64,000 nt of DNA from Coturnix japonica (lineage: Eukaryota > Chordata > Aves > Galliformes > Phasianidae): contig NC_029529.1 of assembly GCF_001577835.2 (NCBI RefSeq), positions 6,884,157 through 6,948,156 of the forward strand, given 5' to 3'. Under the pieces are notes generated by a model. It saw only the letters and a list, made by a program, of their open reading frames with translations, made no database searches and was not told the DNA's origin. This document shows, piece after piece, positions 1 to 12,646 of the stretch. Each line of letters starts with the position of its first letter. Position 1 is the stretch's first letter. Both the position numbers and the translations under genes were made by a program.

Positions 1-469
1 CGGGGTGCTGTGCAACACTGCTCACTGCTGCATTGATCACTTCTATCCAGACACCTGATGTCCCTATGGGACCAAGGAGGCAGCGCTGCCTGCAGTGCCC
101 TGACCTGTGTGTCCTGTGCTGCCCATGGAAATGGCATCCCCTGTTCCTATATATGGTGCAAAGAGGCTAATTCAGCACTTTAATCTCTTGCTTTATCAGG
201 TGCCCTTTCAGAAACGCCATTATTAAACAAAATAATACAGCGAGTAATTTAGTTTCAGCCCGTAAAGTTGCAGTCAAAAGATACTGAGCATCCAACCTGC
301 AGAGCTGTTACACGGGCAATCACAGCATATAAAACCTTTTAACTAATCTCTGTTTGCGTTACAAAGATCAGGCAGTAAAATGGAGCCCGGTGAGGTTTAC
401 AGCCGGATCGCTGCCCGCGGGGCTGCCGGGCCATCCCAATGCACTGTGTTGTGTGACACCGAGGGGCAG

Positions 470-575
470 ACAGGGGGCAATGGGGGTGGGGAGGTGATGT
501 GATGGGGCAGAGAGGCGATGGGGAGGCAGAGTGATGGGGTGATAAGGTGATGGGGTGATGGGATCACTGCCAGGG
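470..575. repeat. GATGGGG-rich low-complexity tract
   Basis: Degenerate GATGGGG/GGTGATG units, G-rich on the plus strand. No coding capacity. Confidence 0.6.
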
Positions 576-1737
576 CTGCTGGGGTGTGGTTTCCATGCAC
601 ACTCTTTCCATGCACAGCACAGATTTGGGGAGGTCCTGTTTGATTCAGAGAGTGAGAGGGGGGCAAACCTTATTTCAACTACAGACTGAGCAGTGAATGA
701 ACCTCAACCCATGGCTGCACACATCTTTGTGCCTTAAAACAGCCAGCACTCAGACAAGGGTTTGTCACAGGTGGTGATGTTCTCTGTGACGTGATGGGGA
801 ATTGGCTGCCCCGATTTGCTCTTTCTGCCATAAAATTTTAGCAGAAAAATTAACTTGGTGGCGACTGTGCGGCGCTGCTGAGGCACAGCCCATAATCCAT
901 CAGTGCTATAGAGGGGGAGTGCTGTGGAGGGCCCCAGGGCAGTGCTTTATGGTCCTTTCCCATGCTCTGGGGATAATATGTAAAATATTTTGTGACCAAT
1001 GAACTTTTATAACGAGAAGGAGACGGAGGGATGATTGCTCGCAGCAATTACCTCAAGGAACTCGTTGTACCTTTCAGGATTGATTATGTAAACTTGGGTG
1101 AGAAGGTCTTAAAATATAACAGAGGAAGAACTGTAGCAATATTGCCCTATGAAAACACCGTGATTCATGGTGACTCTGAGCCGCAGCGGGCTTTAGCCGT
1201 GCTTCACAGCGATTGCATCTTCCGCCGGCACCGCAGCGTGCTTTTAGTTTCAGATGAGTTAATGCAGTGAATGCGGACGTTTTTCCATCTCAGGGAACAT
1301 ACCTGGGGAAAAAAAAACACGAGGAGAACGAGACAGAGGAATGGTCGTGGCTCAGGATGCTGCATGGGACTGAGCTTGGACAGTCAGCTTTAAAACCCCG
1401 GGTCTGATTTGGAGTTCACAGATTGACTGGAGGGCACCAACACACAGACTGGGATGCAGGAGAGGATGGAATGCCTGAACACACCACCCGTGGGCCCGGA
1501 GCTGGGCTGTTTTCATGTTTGCTGCTCCAGCTGTGTTGCAACCAGGCTGGGAGCAGAGCGAGTCCCAGCTCAGCTCTGAACTGAAGCGTGATCTCAGTGT
1601 GAGCCAGGGGAAGCGCCGCATTAGCAAGGAACTCGCCGCGCTGCATTCCGCGGTGCTCCGCGCTCAGCACAGTGCAGTGCCGGCCAACAACTGTGCCCAT
1701 GCTGAGGTGCCCTGAGCACCGGGTGGGACAGAGCATG

Positions 1738-1925
1738 CCCCATGTCCGTGTCCATGTCCCATGTCCTGTATCTATGTCCCCCGTGTCAGTGTCCGTGTCT
1801 ACATCCATGTCCCCAATCCCATGTCTCTTGTCTCATATTCATGCCCGCATCCATGTCCCCTATCCCATGTCTGGTGTCCCATGTCCCCTGTCCCATATCT
1901 ACATTCATATCCATATCCCCTGCCT
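1738..1925. repeat. Degenerate minisatellite, CATGTCC-type unit
   Basis: Roughly 190 bp of imperfect 6-7 bp units (CATGTCC, CCGTGTC, CCATGTC, CATATC). The repetition creates open frames on both strands rich in Met, Ser, Pro and Cys (plus) or Asp and Thr (minus); these are artefacts of the repeat. Confidence 0.75.
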
Positions 1926-2060
1926 ATTGCTGTGGTCCAGCTGCCCTATTTCTGTGCTTACTGTGCTGTGTGCCAGCATCCCTGTTCTTAACCAAGGGTT
2001 TTCCAGGGCTCAGTCATGGTGCCCTACACGCAGTGGGGTAATGGGGCTGTGCTCTGTATA

Positions 2061-2207
2061 GGTCAAAGCACCAGGCCAGGTGGGATGAGACCCTGGGCAG
2101 TCTGGTCTAGTACTAAATGGGGAGGTTGGTGGCCCTGCCTGTGGTAGGGGGTTGGAGATTCATGATCCTTGAGGTCCCTTCCAACCCAGGCCATTCTGTG
2201 ATTCTGC
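2061..2207 (+). mobile_element. CR1 LINE, 5'-truncated 3' end
   Basis: Matches the typical avian CR1 tail: a GGCCCTGGGCAACCTG-like segment, then GGTGGCCCTGCC, GGGGGTTGGAGAT, TGATCCTTGAGGTCCC, TTCCAACCCAGGCCATTCTG and a terminal TGATTCTG. Only the last 150 bp or so remains. Several differences from the usual CR1 form suggest an old, inactive copy. Confidence 0.85.
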
Positions 2208-2625
2208 CTTATCTGCTCTGGCACCATTTCATTACACTTTTCTTGGTCAGGATGAGTAAGTTCATGTCCTGAAAAAATGGAAGGTGAACAAGAAAGGCAA
2301 TGCACATCTGTCCCTGTGTCACAGGTGGGGGCTGAGCCCCAAGGCCTTTCCCATAGGCACGTGCCAGAGATGCCTTTCCCCATCCCCGGCCATTTACATT
2401 AATGAGGCATTCAACCCTCAAACCTGTTTGTGGCCCACTGCCATGTCACTGCATGGAAGGGGACTCTCAGGTACCATCAGCCCCATCGATGCTGCACAGC
2501 CGTGTTGGTTGCAGCCCAGGAATGCAGAGGTCCCTTGGATGTAAGGAAGAAGCTGTTCACACTGTGAACAGTGGGGCAGGGTCCAGTTGCGAGGAGCACT
2601 TGGGGCTGGTTTAATTGAGGGGACT

Positions 2626-2640
2626 GGGGGGGGGGGGGGG
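2626..2640. repeat. Homopolymer G15
   Basis: Fifteen consecutive G on the plus strand (C on the SCNN1G transcript strand), some 40 bp beyond the last SCNN1G poly(A) signal. A likely site of length variation or sequencing error. Confidence 0.85.
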
Positions 2641-2664
2641 AGGTGGAGGAAAAAATAAAGAAAA

Positions 2665-3784
2665 AACCATGTAGGAAGCATTTATTCAAAAATATATCTT
2701 TATTTGGTTTTAGTTTATCGGCTGTTTAAATAATCCAGTTAAAATATATTTTATTGCACATGAAAGAACCTTTCTGGATTCTCCCTTTCCTATATAAAAT
2801 AAGTTCATCTAGAGAGAAAAAGCAAGAGAGGGACTCCTGTACACACACATGCACTCACACTTGCACATTCACTACTCAGTACCAAAGCAGCCAACCCCCT
2901 GCAGGCTGCTCCTGCACATCCAACAGCTGCAGGAGGTGGGGATGGGCTGCAGTGGGCACTGCAGGAGCCCATGGGAAGGCAGTTACAGGTTAGGGAGGGG
3001 AAGCTGCAGCCCCTTGCTGTGCCCAGAATAGGGCACATAGAACCTGAACAGCTGCTCTAAGACTGTGTGTAATGAGTGCCTCAAACCATGTTAAATGGAA
3101 GAAGCTTGTGGGATTTGCCATTCATTACTGCAATCCAAATTTGATTTCATGCCCTTTTCAGGTGATTATTTTGGGATGACTGAGGTCCTCCGACTCAAGC
3201 TGTGAGTAACTTGCTCTGCACACACATTGTGACTGTCCCAACTTTTAATCCCAGAATAACACCTTTGGAATCAGGATCCTAATCAAAATCCACCTCAAGA
3301 ACCTTCCTTGTATCCACCGTGTGCTCTTTCCAAACCTCTGTTTTTCCCCTTCCTGCATTCCTGAAAGCCCGGGGTTTTTCCCACAAGTCAGGCCACACAG
3401 CAGAGAGCAATTAGTGTTGATAGTCAGTGTGGCATCAATCTTCTACTATGGAGTAACTCCTGTCCACAAATGACTGGGTGCATGCAGCTGGTTGCTAAGG
3501 CAAGTCCTCCCTGCTCAGTGCTGCAGTGCTGCATCCTGCTCCAACCACCTCCTGCAGTAATTAACTGGGGAATTGGTGTTGTTTGAAGTTCCTAATGTCT
3601 CTAAGCCCTTGGCTTTTGTGTCCGAGCTTTGCTCAGAGAGGCTCTGACCACAAGTTCCATTCCTGAATAAGGGTCCGACCCAACAGCCCTTCTTCAGTGC
3701 TTGCTGGGTGCACACCTCTCATCCCAACACAGGGCAGGGGCATCCACCCACAACCCTGGCACCTGGATGAGGGGTAAGGAGACA
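2665..3784 (-). other. SCNN1G: SCNN1G 3' UTR (inferred) and poly(A) signals
   Basis: About 1.1 kb follows the stop codon with no other coding exon. On the minus strand AATAAA hexamers lie at 2755-2750, 2704-2699 and 2686-2681, and the DNA just beyond is U/GU-rich in transcript sense. Cleavage probably falls between about 2.66 and 2.74 kb. The end point is an estimate; alternative polyadenylation is possible. Confidence 0.55.
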
Positions 3785-6700
3785 TCAGTGCTGCCCGGTC
3801 TCCAGCGTGTCGGGGAGCTGCTCCGTGAAGGCGGTCTCCAACCGCAAAGTGCTGTAGTTTGGGGGGGGAGTCCTGGGCAGGTGGCCCTCCTGGGGCAGTG
3901 GCAGGTGTAGGGCGGTATTGAAGGTGGGCAGGTCCTCGTCGATGCAGGCGGGGTTGTCGTGGCCCTGTTGCTCTGCATCGCTCGCCTCGGGGGGTTTGTC
4001 CGTCCCGTCCTTTTTCCGGTGGTTCCACCACTTCTTTGCCTTCTGCCATTGGCGCCGCATGACGATAGAGAAGGAATCGATGAAGAAGACCTCGATGATC
4101 TCGATGACGCAGACAACTGAGCAGCTCATCCACAGGCCCAACTGCCCTCCAAAGTTGGACAGAAGGATGACAAGCTGGGGGACAGGAGAGCAAAGAGTCA
4201 GAAGGCACCCAATGCAGGGATGCCATGTCATGCCAGGGCTTACTGTGAGTCCCCACCCCACCTCCTGCCCCCTGCCCCACTGCTCAGGGCAGCCTGAAAG
4301 GCTGGGCAGGGCAGGGTAGAACCACCCCCCCCCCCAAGGCCAGGTGACAGCCCCCAGCCTGCAGGAGGAAGGTGGCACAGCCCTTGTGCTTCCACTCACC
4401 GTGTTGGCGGGGTTCTCTGAGATGAAGCGTTCATTCAGGTCTTTGTAGAACACCATGAGGTTTGCAAGGTCCGTTCTGAAGAGGGAGTTTGGTAAAACAA
4501 TAACATGAAACATACTGAAAAACTATGTCAATAACCAGTTGGACCAGTAGGGCTGGGCCGCTCTAAGGGAGCTTTTTCCCCAATTGCCATCATTAAGGCT
4601 GCTGAGATTGTATCTAAGCTTGAGGTGCAAGCTAGAAACAGAAATGGCAACTTACTTGTTCAGCTTCTTGTTGATTTTCTGTCCTTTGTCCCAAGAGAGT
4701 ACTCGAAGCATCCAATCCTGGAAACAAACATAGAAAATGGTGCTATAGGTGTGTGCACTTGTGCAGAGATTCACTAGAAAGGCTCCATACCTCCTGGGAC
4801 CAGCATGGACTCCAGAAACAGATGTCTGTGATGAGTCAGCTGTCCCACAGGGACATGAGCCAAACTCCAGCTTAATGGCTGATGTACAGCCCAGACCCCA
4901 CCTTGGGGTCTGTTAGCAAAGTGAACTGTTATGACTGTGCAGAACTGGAACTGACCTCAGACACAGTGGAGGGCCATTGGGCGATGCTGGTGGTGAGCGC
5001 CCACTCCTTGAAGCTGCAGGGAAAGGCAGACAGTGAGTGGTGAGCCTGCACCCATGCACCTCTGCACCTCTTGCCTCTGGCAGGACTCACCTGCAGGCAT
5101 CCTTGCAGATCTGCTGGCAGCCCAGCTGCTCCTTCACGAACTTCTCGTGCAGTCTGTAGTAGCAGTACACTGCAAGAAAGGAACACGATGGGTATTTGAA
5201 AAGCTGGAAAGAAAAGCAATGATATTTTCCTGGAATGGGGCTAACAGGGTGTAGGCGGCCCCTGTAGCCATCATCCGGCACTTACTCCAGTTGGGGTTCT
5301 TCTTGTAGTTGCAGTATTCTGCTCCATTGGGCAGTGGCTGTGCATACTGGGCACAGCCACAGGACTCCACCATGGCTTTCTGGAAGCAGGAGTGCAGGCA
5401 AATCTGGGAAACAGAACAAACTGTGCCTCAGAGATACAGGCAGCTGTCCTGTGCTTGTGTAGCACTGCCCCTGCAGCAAGCACAAACAGAGCAGTGAGAT
5501 CTGCAGAGTGTGATATAGTGCAAGAACAGGAATGTGATCCCTGTGAGGGGAGATGCTCCCTTCCCTCACAGCCCTGCAGTTCTTCCCAAGGCCAGGGAGG
5601 TTTTTAATGGCACCCAGTCTGTGGAATTACAATGCAGTGGGTGAGTGACTTGCTTGTAAAAATGCTCATGGCTCTGATTTGTGCTGGTGCAAGACTGGAA
5701 ATCAGAAATTGGGAGGGTTAAAAGGGCAGTGGAGGCAGTGTTTGGTGCTAAAATGCTTCATCAGTTGGAGTAAAAGCATGATCTGAGCTTTACTTCTAGA
5801 ACTCAGGGTGATATCTTCTTTACCCAGACCCAGCCCACTTGAGCCTTGAGTTCTGGTGAAGAACTGTTATTAAAAACCTGAGATAATGTCTGTGTGATTC
5901 TGCCTGGCAATGCAGCACAGCAGATTTCAGGTATAGTACCCATAAAACAAAAACTCAGCCTACACACAGGGTTTGCAGAAGGCAGCAGCTAATACAGTTA
6001 TCATTCTTCAGTTGTTCTGACACTATCCAAGAAGACCCAATTACAGAAACTGTGCAAAATTAGTGGAAACTTACTCTGCAAACAAACATCCTGCTATCTG
6101 GATACTGATTAGATGGTATCTGTTATTCTTGGAGTCCTAAAGGTCACAATTTCTGGCTTCAAGGGTTACTAAGCTGCAACATTTACTTGGCCAATATTTT
6201 CCAGTCTCACATTGCTTGAAAATTGCCTAATGAGCTCATGTTCCCTCTTTATCTAACAAGGTGCCTAAGGGAACTTCAAACATCAACCACTTAGGAATAA
6301 AACTTGGATACAAAAAAGCGCTGTGGCATTTTACATTGGTGATTAAAAGCAGTGACCCTGTGCCTGCACTGTTAACAATCTCAGATCTGAACTACAGAAC
6401 ACTGTAGAGCTTTTCATGACGGTAGTTTTTTTTCAAGCAATCGATAAAAACAAATGCAATAGAGATTTACCTGGAGGGAGTAGCTCTTGTTATAGAGGTT
6501 TTCTACTGGTATATCAGCACCGGTCTCTGTGCAATCACTGTAGGGTTTGCTCAGCTTGCGGGACCGTGTCTGAGAACAGGAAAAGAACAATCTCATGTTC
6601 TGGGCATCAAAGAGTACACAGCATTTAGCAGCAGCTCATTGGGATCTAAGACCTGAAGTGATGGGAAAGGTTGGTACAGCACGTTTACTTTTTGTCATCT

Positions 6701-9700
6701 CAAATGGACATAAAAGGGTTTTTGTTTTGTGGTGTTTATTCCCCAAACATGCTCTAGCTGGGCTATCTGGTGCCACTATATACCCCCTCTGCAGGGGTGC
6801 TGTGGTGGTATTACTGTAACAATGAATGGCTTCTGTGGAAAACCTTCACACTGGGTTTCTCTCCCTGCAGAGTCCCAGGGACCATACACCACTCACCCTG
6901 GAGGGAAGGCCCCAGGGCTGCACAGCTCTATGCTGCACTGAGCTGCTCCTGCTCTGCAGGGAGCGGCACTTCAGGCTCCACCAGTGCTCAACAGCACCTC
7001 TCCAACATCACTCCAAGTGAAATGTTTCTGCACTGTTTCCATGAACTGCTCTGACCTTCCTCTGTTGAACACTCGCAGCTTTCCCCGTTCTGCAGTCTCT
7101 GCCCACAGAACAGAGCTCTGCAGTGCCACGTGCTGTGCTCACGTGTGACTTGGACCCCTCACATTCACCAGACCTGATCCAGGTAACATTGCAGCTTCCT
7201 GCAGCCCGTGCCTCCCCCAGCCCCATATTCCCACTTTCTGCTGAAATTATCTACTTTATGGCAAGGAAAGTGGCCTGAAATGACAAGGAACAATACACGC
7301 TTCAGATTCCATTCACTTGTCTTTCTGAACGGAGTTTAAATCAGCGGCTGAGCCTTTAAAGGACCTGTTTTGTAGGAACTGACAGATGCTGCCTACCTCT
7401 GAGGCACTGCCTGCAGACCCACAGGTTCCCGAGGCCACGCCTGGCACCAAGCATCACCCCTCTGTCTCACTGCAGGAATGCTAACTCTGCAAGCATGGAC
7501 TTGGCAATAGAAAGCCCTGTGGCGTGCCACGGCAAGTTGCTGGTTTTAGAAATATGCTCAAAACTCTTTGCAGGGACACAGAAATTTGGGACTTCAGCAT
7601 TGCAGACAACCTAATGCCTCAGAGGATACCCTCTGGCATAGATAGATGATAGATCCTTTGTATAGATTTTTCTTTTTGTCATGGTTTATACCCCTGTAAA
7701 AGCACACTTCATTCAGGTGCTGAAATAATTTCCAAACTAAATATTTAACTCAAGTACTGAAACTCCTACCAAGCAATGCCTTGTTTGCATTCCTAACATC
7801 TTGGAATATTTTTAGAGGGAGGGCGGTCCTAGTGCCCAGCAGAAATACATGAGCCATAGCCCAAACACTGATGTCTGCATTTGGAAAACAGCCCTTGCCA
7901 GGCCTACAGAGCAGTGCTACCTGTGGCACATGGCTGCTGTGTCCTTCATACCCTTAGATGTGGGGACACGGCTGAGCCAGCAGCTCAGCTGCAGCCTGCT
8001 GGGCCAGCTCCCTGCAGCCCTGCTTGGTTGCTGCACTGCTCACCTCTCCACAGCCCTGTTTATCTCCCTGCAGCCCTACTTGGCTGCAGCCCTGCAGCAC
8101 CACGCTTTCCTGGTGCAGGCTGCTGTTTTGGGTCCAGACACCAAGTGCAGCTTCTATTTCAGCTGATACTTTTAAGATGCAATCAGACCAAATCTTCATG
8201 CCAAATCTTTTGAACACAGCTACCAGGATGTGCTCAGTCTTGTTCTTTATGCGATGTGCAATAGCGCAAACATACCACGCCAGGGAACTTTTACAGCAAG
8301 TATTGATGCTCCATCCGCAATGACTTTCTCCCATACAGCATATGAGTTATAGAAATACTGTTTGGCAAGAGCCTGCCTCCTCTCCACCATTCTCATTCTG
8401 ATGTCTCCTGTTTGCTTTCTGGTATTCAGGCAGTGTTTATCCCTTCTGCTTCCACCAAACAGCGCCCATTTTCCAAACATAACTATCTGCACATTTTAAA
8501 ACCATCAGCCCTGTCCTTAATGCCTTTTCTAATGCGTGGACTATCTCGATCTGGCACACCCAGGGACATACAAGGGCTGGCTGATCAGTTTGACCCATCA
8601 GTGATGAAAGGGCAGAGTTAAAAGGCTCCCCTAACAGCCCATCCAGATGAAAGGGGAATGCCTGGCTCTGCTGATGGCACTGCACTATGCAGGAAGGAGC
8701 CCCCTGGGTCAGTTCTGCACTGAGCTCACTGGGGAAATCTGGGGTGAAAACAGAACCACTGCCACTAAGGTTTACTTTGCAGCTGGGACAGTAAGAAACC
8801 AAACCAAACAAGATGTGCACAGTCCAGACTGCGGTGGTTTGCTCACCCCCCAGACCTGGCCCTGAAGCAGGCTGCCACCGCCCCGCTCAGCCTCTGCTGA
8901 CCCCGCAGCCAAACTGAGTGTTTGGTTGCCCAGTGCTGTGACTGTGAGTTCTGCAGTGAAAACAACAACAAAAACCCTGGAAAGTCGAAGAGATGGAGAA
9001 AAAGAAGGGCAAAGCAAATCCCCAGGAGTGGCAGCTTTATGAAGACCTGATCTTTGACCTGCTTGAAACAAGATTGTGGATTGAACACTCACAAAGTGCA
9101 TCCCTATGGAGGTGGCCGCCGCCGTCTCGATTTCTGTGCCAATGTCCTCAATGAAGGGATATTCATCTTGGTCGTGGACAATGATCTTGGCTCCTGTTGA
9201 TGTCACCAGGAAGGGATTGTAGTCTGCTTCGTCGATGTACAGAACAACCTGCAGCCCTGAAGGACAGAGAGGCAGGAGCTGCGTTATACCAGAGCCAGAG
9301 CTCATTTGCAGAATAGGCAGCAGTGTGCTGAGCACTACGTGCCCTTAAGTGCAGTTTAAGAACCAAGGTCCCTCTGTTGTACTATGCAACAAGTTGTGAC
9401 CCTGCACAGCCCAGAGTGCCACAAATAGACGGCGTCTCCTCAGAAAGAGCAGAAATTACTTTTAGAAGTTATATAACCGGGAAGCAGTAATTTCAGATTG
9501 GAAAACATTAGTGATGCAATGATATTATCTTTGTATTCTCTGGCAACAGTTTGCGCTAGTTCAAACAAGCACTTCCCCAATCAGGCTGCACATCTAGAGC
9601 CAACACATCAGTCACCCTCCAGCAGGATCCAGTTTGCCGAGCAGGGCGCTGACAGCTCTGCCAGCTCCTTACCATATTCCAGCTCCTTACCATACTCGCT

Positions 9701-12490
9701 GCCGCCGGTGGAGGTGCTCAGCACCGTCCCGTTCTCCCCACTGTTGAAGGTGTAGCAGTTGCCATGCAGGGGGTGATGGAAACGGGTGAAGTGCCTGAGA
9801 AACCAAACATTGTTACATTGCCCCCTCTGCAGTTATAACTGTCCAGGGCAGAAACTCAGCAGGTTTGGATGTTGCTTTGGCAGAGACAGAGCAGGACAGA
9901 ATTTTAATTTTTCTTTATTCCTACAAATGCTTCCTCTCCCCTGTCCTTCCCTCTCCCTCCTTAATATCTTGAAACTACATGGAAACATGACCTGGTTTAA
10001 CAGCACTAGGAAATTAAAAATGTGGGAGGTTTTCATAGGGGAGAGGGGGCTCAGAATTACTGAGGAAGCACAAAAGAGGCAGTGGAGGGCAGAGTACTTT
10101 CTCATCCAACAGCCCAGTGTCTATAGGGACCCAGACCTGCACTGGGCAGGGAAGGTGCCATAGCCACTGCCATATCACACCCTAGTGATTCAAGCACATT
10201 CATGTTTCTCCTGAGAATCTCCCCTCCCATTCAGTCTTTAATTCAAAGAAAATATGACATACTTGCACCATCACAGACATAAGCAAAACGCTTCCAGAAA
10301 TGATTCAGTAATACCTGCTGAACGCAGCCAGCTTTGCACATGACAGTGGGAAAACTGCCAAAGCCACGTACAAGTGCAATTCTATTCTGACGGCTGCACC
10401 TGGGAGCTCTGCTGTTGTCCCCAGCATTGAGGGATGTTTCCCCTGCTGCCAGGGCACACAGCAATTGCACTGCAGCAATTGTAAGCAGGTGGACCTGATT
10501 ACGTCCAAAACGATTATGTCCAACTAATCCAGTTTTATCTGAAACGTGGACAGCGGAAACTAAGACAAATAAAACTAAAGACCGTAACTGCAGTTCTTCA
10601 TACGTGAAAGTTTGCTTTCATTTAAAAGTGGAAGTGGTTCTTGCTGGAATTCAGCAAACACCAAACATTAAATTTCTCTGTACCATATATTTGGAAATAA
10701 GCTGTTAACTGGCACTGACCTTTTGTCACAAGATAGGCCATCAAAAAAACATGTCAGTAGAAGGTCATCAGCAGAATAACTCAATTCTTCTTTAGTCTCC
10801 AAGGGAATCTGTGCCATGATGTTCATGTAATGCAGCTTGTACCATTCTTGGATAGCATTAACACCAGAACTGAATGTATAAAGTGCACACTCACTGCTGT
10901 TGTTTGCATCGCACTGACAATCACAAAGGGGAAGAAGCATTTCAGATGGAAAGAAATGATGTGCTCTATCAAGTATGCCTGGTATCATTTCTTTCTCTCA
11001 ATAATAATCACGTGATGTTACAGTGGCTGCAAGTGACACAAGGGCACCCAAGACCTTTCATCTGGGGCCAAATGGTTTGACCAGATGTTTCAGGCCCACA
11101 GGAAGGGTTGTGGATGGCATTAGGTCTATGTTGGCTGGACTTCACCATTGGCATTTCTATTCCAGAGAGCTGGAGGTGGGTCTGCAGGCAGCCACAGAGG
11201 CACGGCACAATGGGTAAAGGAGCAGAAGGAGCTTTAATCGCTGCCACTAAACAAGCAATAGGTCTGTCCAGTGGGATACCTGCCCCAGCCCCTTTGCCAC
11301 CCCACAAAGAACATGCTGGCTAGGGAATGGTGGCACTCACCAGCTGAAATCCAATGATATCATTTGAATCTCCAGAGTTCACTATGGACGAGTCCTTGTG
11401 GAAGACTCTGCCCTCGACTTTCCTCTTCCTCCCGCTGCGGAGGTCGGTGGCGGTTCTGAAGGAGTCCTCGACCCTCAGCAGTGGGATCTGCCTTAAGAAC
11501 AGGCTCTCAGTGCCATTCCAGTCACCCGCTGCCCGCTTCACCTTGGACTTGCCCTCAGAGAATCCATAGAACGTCTCCAATGCTTTTTTTGTCTCTTTGT
11601 CCAACTCAGATAAATAATCCTTCATTGAACTGTACCTGCATTGGAGAAAACGTGAGAAAATCACATTGTTCACCTCATCTTCCATGTACTGCACTGTGAA
11701 TCCCATTGCTCAGCAGTGCTCTTTGTCACAGATTGGGACAGATTTCCTTCAACCCCACAAAGTTAAATCGATGTGGATAGGGGGGACTGGAGGAAAAGGA
11801 CCATCAGGAGGATGCTGACTGTGGAGAAACCCCTCCATGGGGCTGAGCTGCAGGATGCAGAGCGAGGAGCAGCACAGATGGGGACACAACCTGTAACCAA
11901 GTAGCACCTATGGAACCGAGGGATGGGGAGCTGGGGGAAGCCGGCAGTGCAACAGAGAGCACGGCACGGCAGGAAAAGAAGCAGCGCTGATTGAAAAAGG
12001 CAGAGCATCCCGAGAGGGATGGAAGAGGAGACAGAGGAAGGATAGGTGCTTTCTTCGCAGTTCTCAGGAGATGGCATTGCTTGTAATGCCAGCGCTGGGA
12101 AAAGGGAATCTGATCGGAGCGGCAGAGGACCGCAAGGGAATGGGGGCCGAGGGACACCCAGCGCCTGCCTTACTTGTAGGGGTTGATGTTGCAGATGGTG
12201 ACGGCGGGGAAGGGCAGCTTCTGGAACTGCACGGTGACGGACACGGACGCGCTGTAGTAGTTCAAGAGCAGCTCGGCGCATTGCCAGAGGATCAGCCCCA
12301 CGGCTCCCAGCGTCAGCAGGATCCAGATGAACCTGCGCAACCGCCCGCGGGACACCACGATGCGGCGGCAGCCGTGAGTGTTGGTGTTCAGGCAGTACCA
12401 GCGCATCAACTCCCGCAGCGTGGGCGCCTGCGGGCCGCGAACCGGCAGTGTCTTCTTGATGCGGGCGGTGATCTTCAGCCCGGGGGCCAT
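3785..12490 (-). CDS. SCNN1G: Epithelial sodium channel subunit gamma (gamma-ENaC)
   Basis: Pore subunit of the amiloride-sensitive Na+ channel in the apical membrane of tight epithelia, working with the alpha and beta subunits. Coding exons, in transcript order: 12490-12174, 11635-11341, 10913-10720, 9794-9691, 9256-9093, 6569-6471, 5403-5286, 5169-5091, 5013-4956, 4717-4656, 4475-4400, 4174-3785. All junctions are GT/AG and in frame, giving 651 residues (human 649 as I recall). Visible: the gating motif THG in NTHGCRR, TM1 at about residues 53-80, a Cys-rich extracellular domain, the SCS selectivity filter at 539-541 leading into TM2, and a C-terminal PY motif PPNY (626-629) that in this family binds NEDD4-type ubiquitin ligases. 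The polybasic RKRK tract (175-178) is kept, but the furin position reads KVKR (137-140). The start is the Met aligned with mammals; an in-frame upstream Met exists in exon 1. Identity is secure; gamma rather than beta follows from near-identity to human gamma. Confidence 0.97.
4325..4336. repeat. Homopolymer C12 in an SCNN1G intron
   Basis: Twelve C on the plus strand (G on the transcript strand) in the intron before the last exon; prone to length error. Confidence 0.85.
9661..9696 (-). repeat. SCNN1G: 18-bp tandem duplication carrying a splice donor
   Basis: Two adjacent 18-bp copies (9661-9678 and 9679-9696) differ at one base. Each holds TATG followed by GTAAGG, so exon 5 has two donors exactly 18 nt apart: proximal exon end 9691, distal exon end 9673. 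The proximal donor gives the conserved GGSEYGLQV junction. The distal one would insert six in-frame residues, repeating an EYG-like motif. Confidence 0.9.
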
Positions 12491-12552
12491 GGCTGCGGGC
12501 ACAGCGGGGCCGTGAGCAGGGGGCGGACGAGTGGGAGCGGAACGGGACGGTG

Positions 12553-12646
12553 CCCCCCCAAAGCCCAAAGCTCAAAGCCCAGAGCCCAAATCCCAAATCC
12601 CAAAGCTCAAAGTCCAGAGCCCAAACCCCAAAGCCCAAATCCCATC
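12553..12646 (-). repeat. G-rich 7-mer minisatellite in SCNN1G intron 1
   Basis: About thirteen imperfect 7-bp units; on the SCNN1G sense strand they read like TTTGGGC/TTTGGGA, with GGG runs spaced by about four bases. The tract fills about a third of the 294-nt intron 1 (12786-12493) and ends about 60 nt before the exon 2 acceptor. The spacing fits G-quadruplex formation in the transcript or the DNA strand. Confidence 0.85.

Larger units (their letters stand above)
1..2660. other. Intergenic region downstream of SCNN1G
   Basis: No exon could be recognised on either strand. By synteny SCNN1B should lie further left, but none of its conserved coding segments is present. The stretch holds a GATGGGG-rich tract (about 470-575), a CATGTCC-like minisatellite (1738-1925), a CR1 tail (2061-2207) and a run of 15 G (2626-2640) just beyond the SCNN1G poly(A) region. 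The rest shows nothing I can name. Confidence 0.6.

Noticed and set aside
1031-1270. 79-codon plus-strand frame
   Set aside because: Looks varied in composition but resembles no known protein and shows no splice or start support.
1416-1808. Minus-strand frame rich in Asp-Thr repeats
   Set aside because: Produced by the CATGTCC-type minisatellite.
1-2600. Possible SCNN1B exons by synteny
   Set aside because: None of the conserved ENaC beta segments is encoded on either strand; the gene should lie outside the window.
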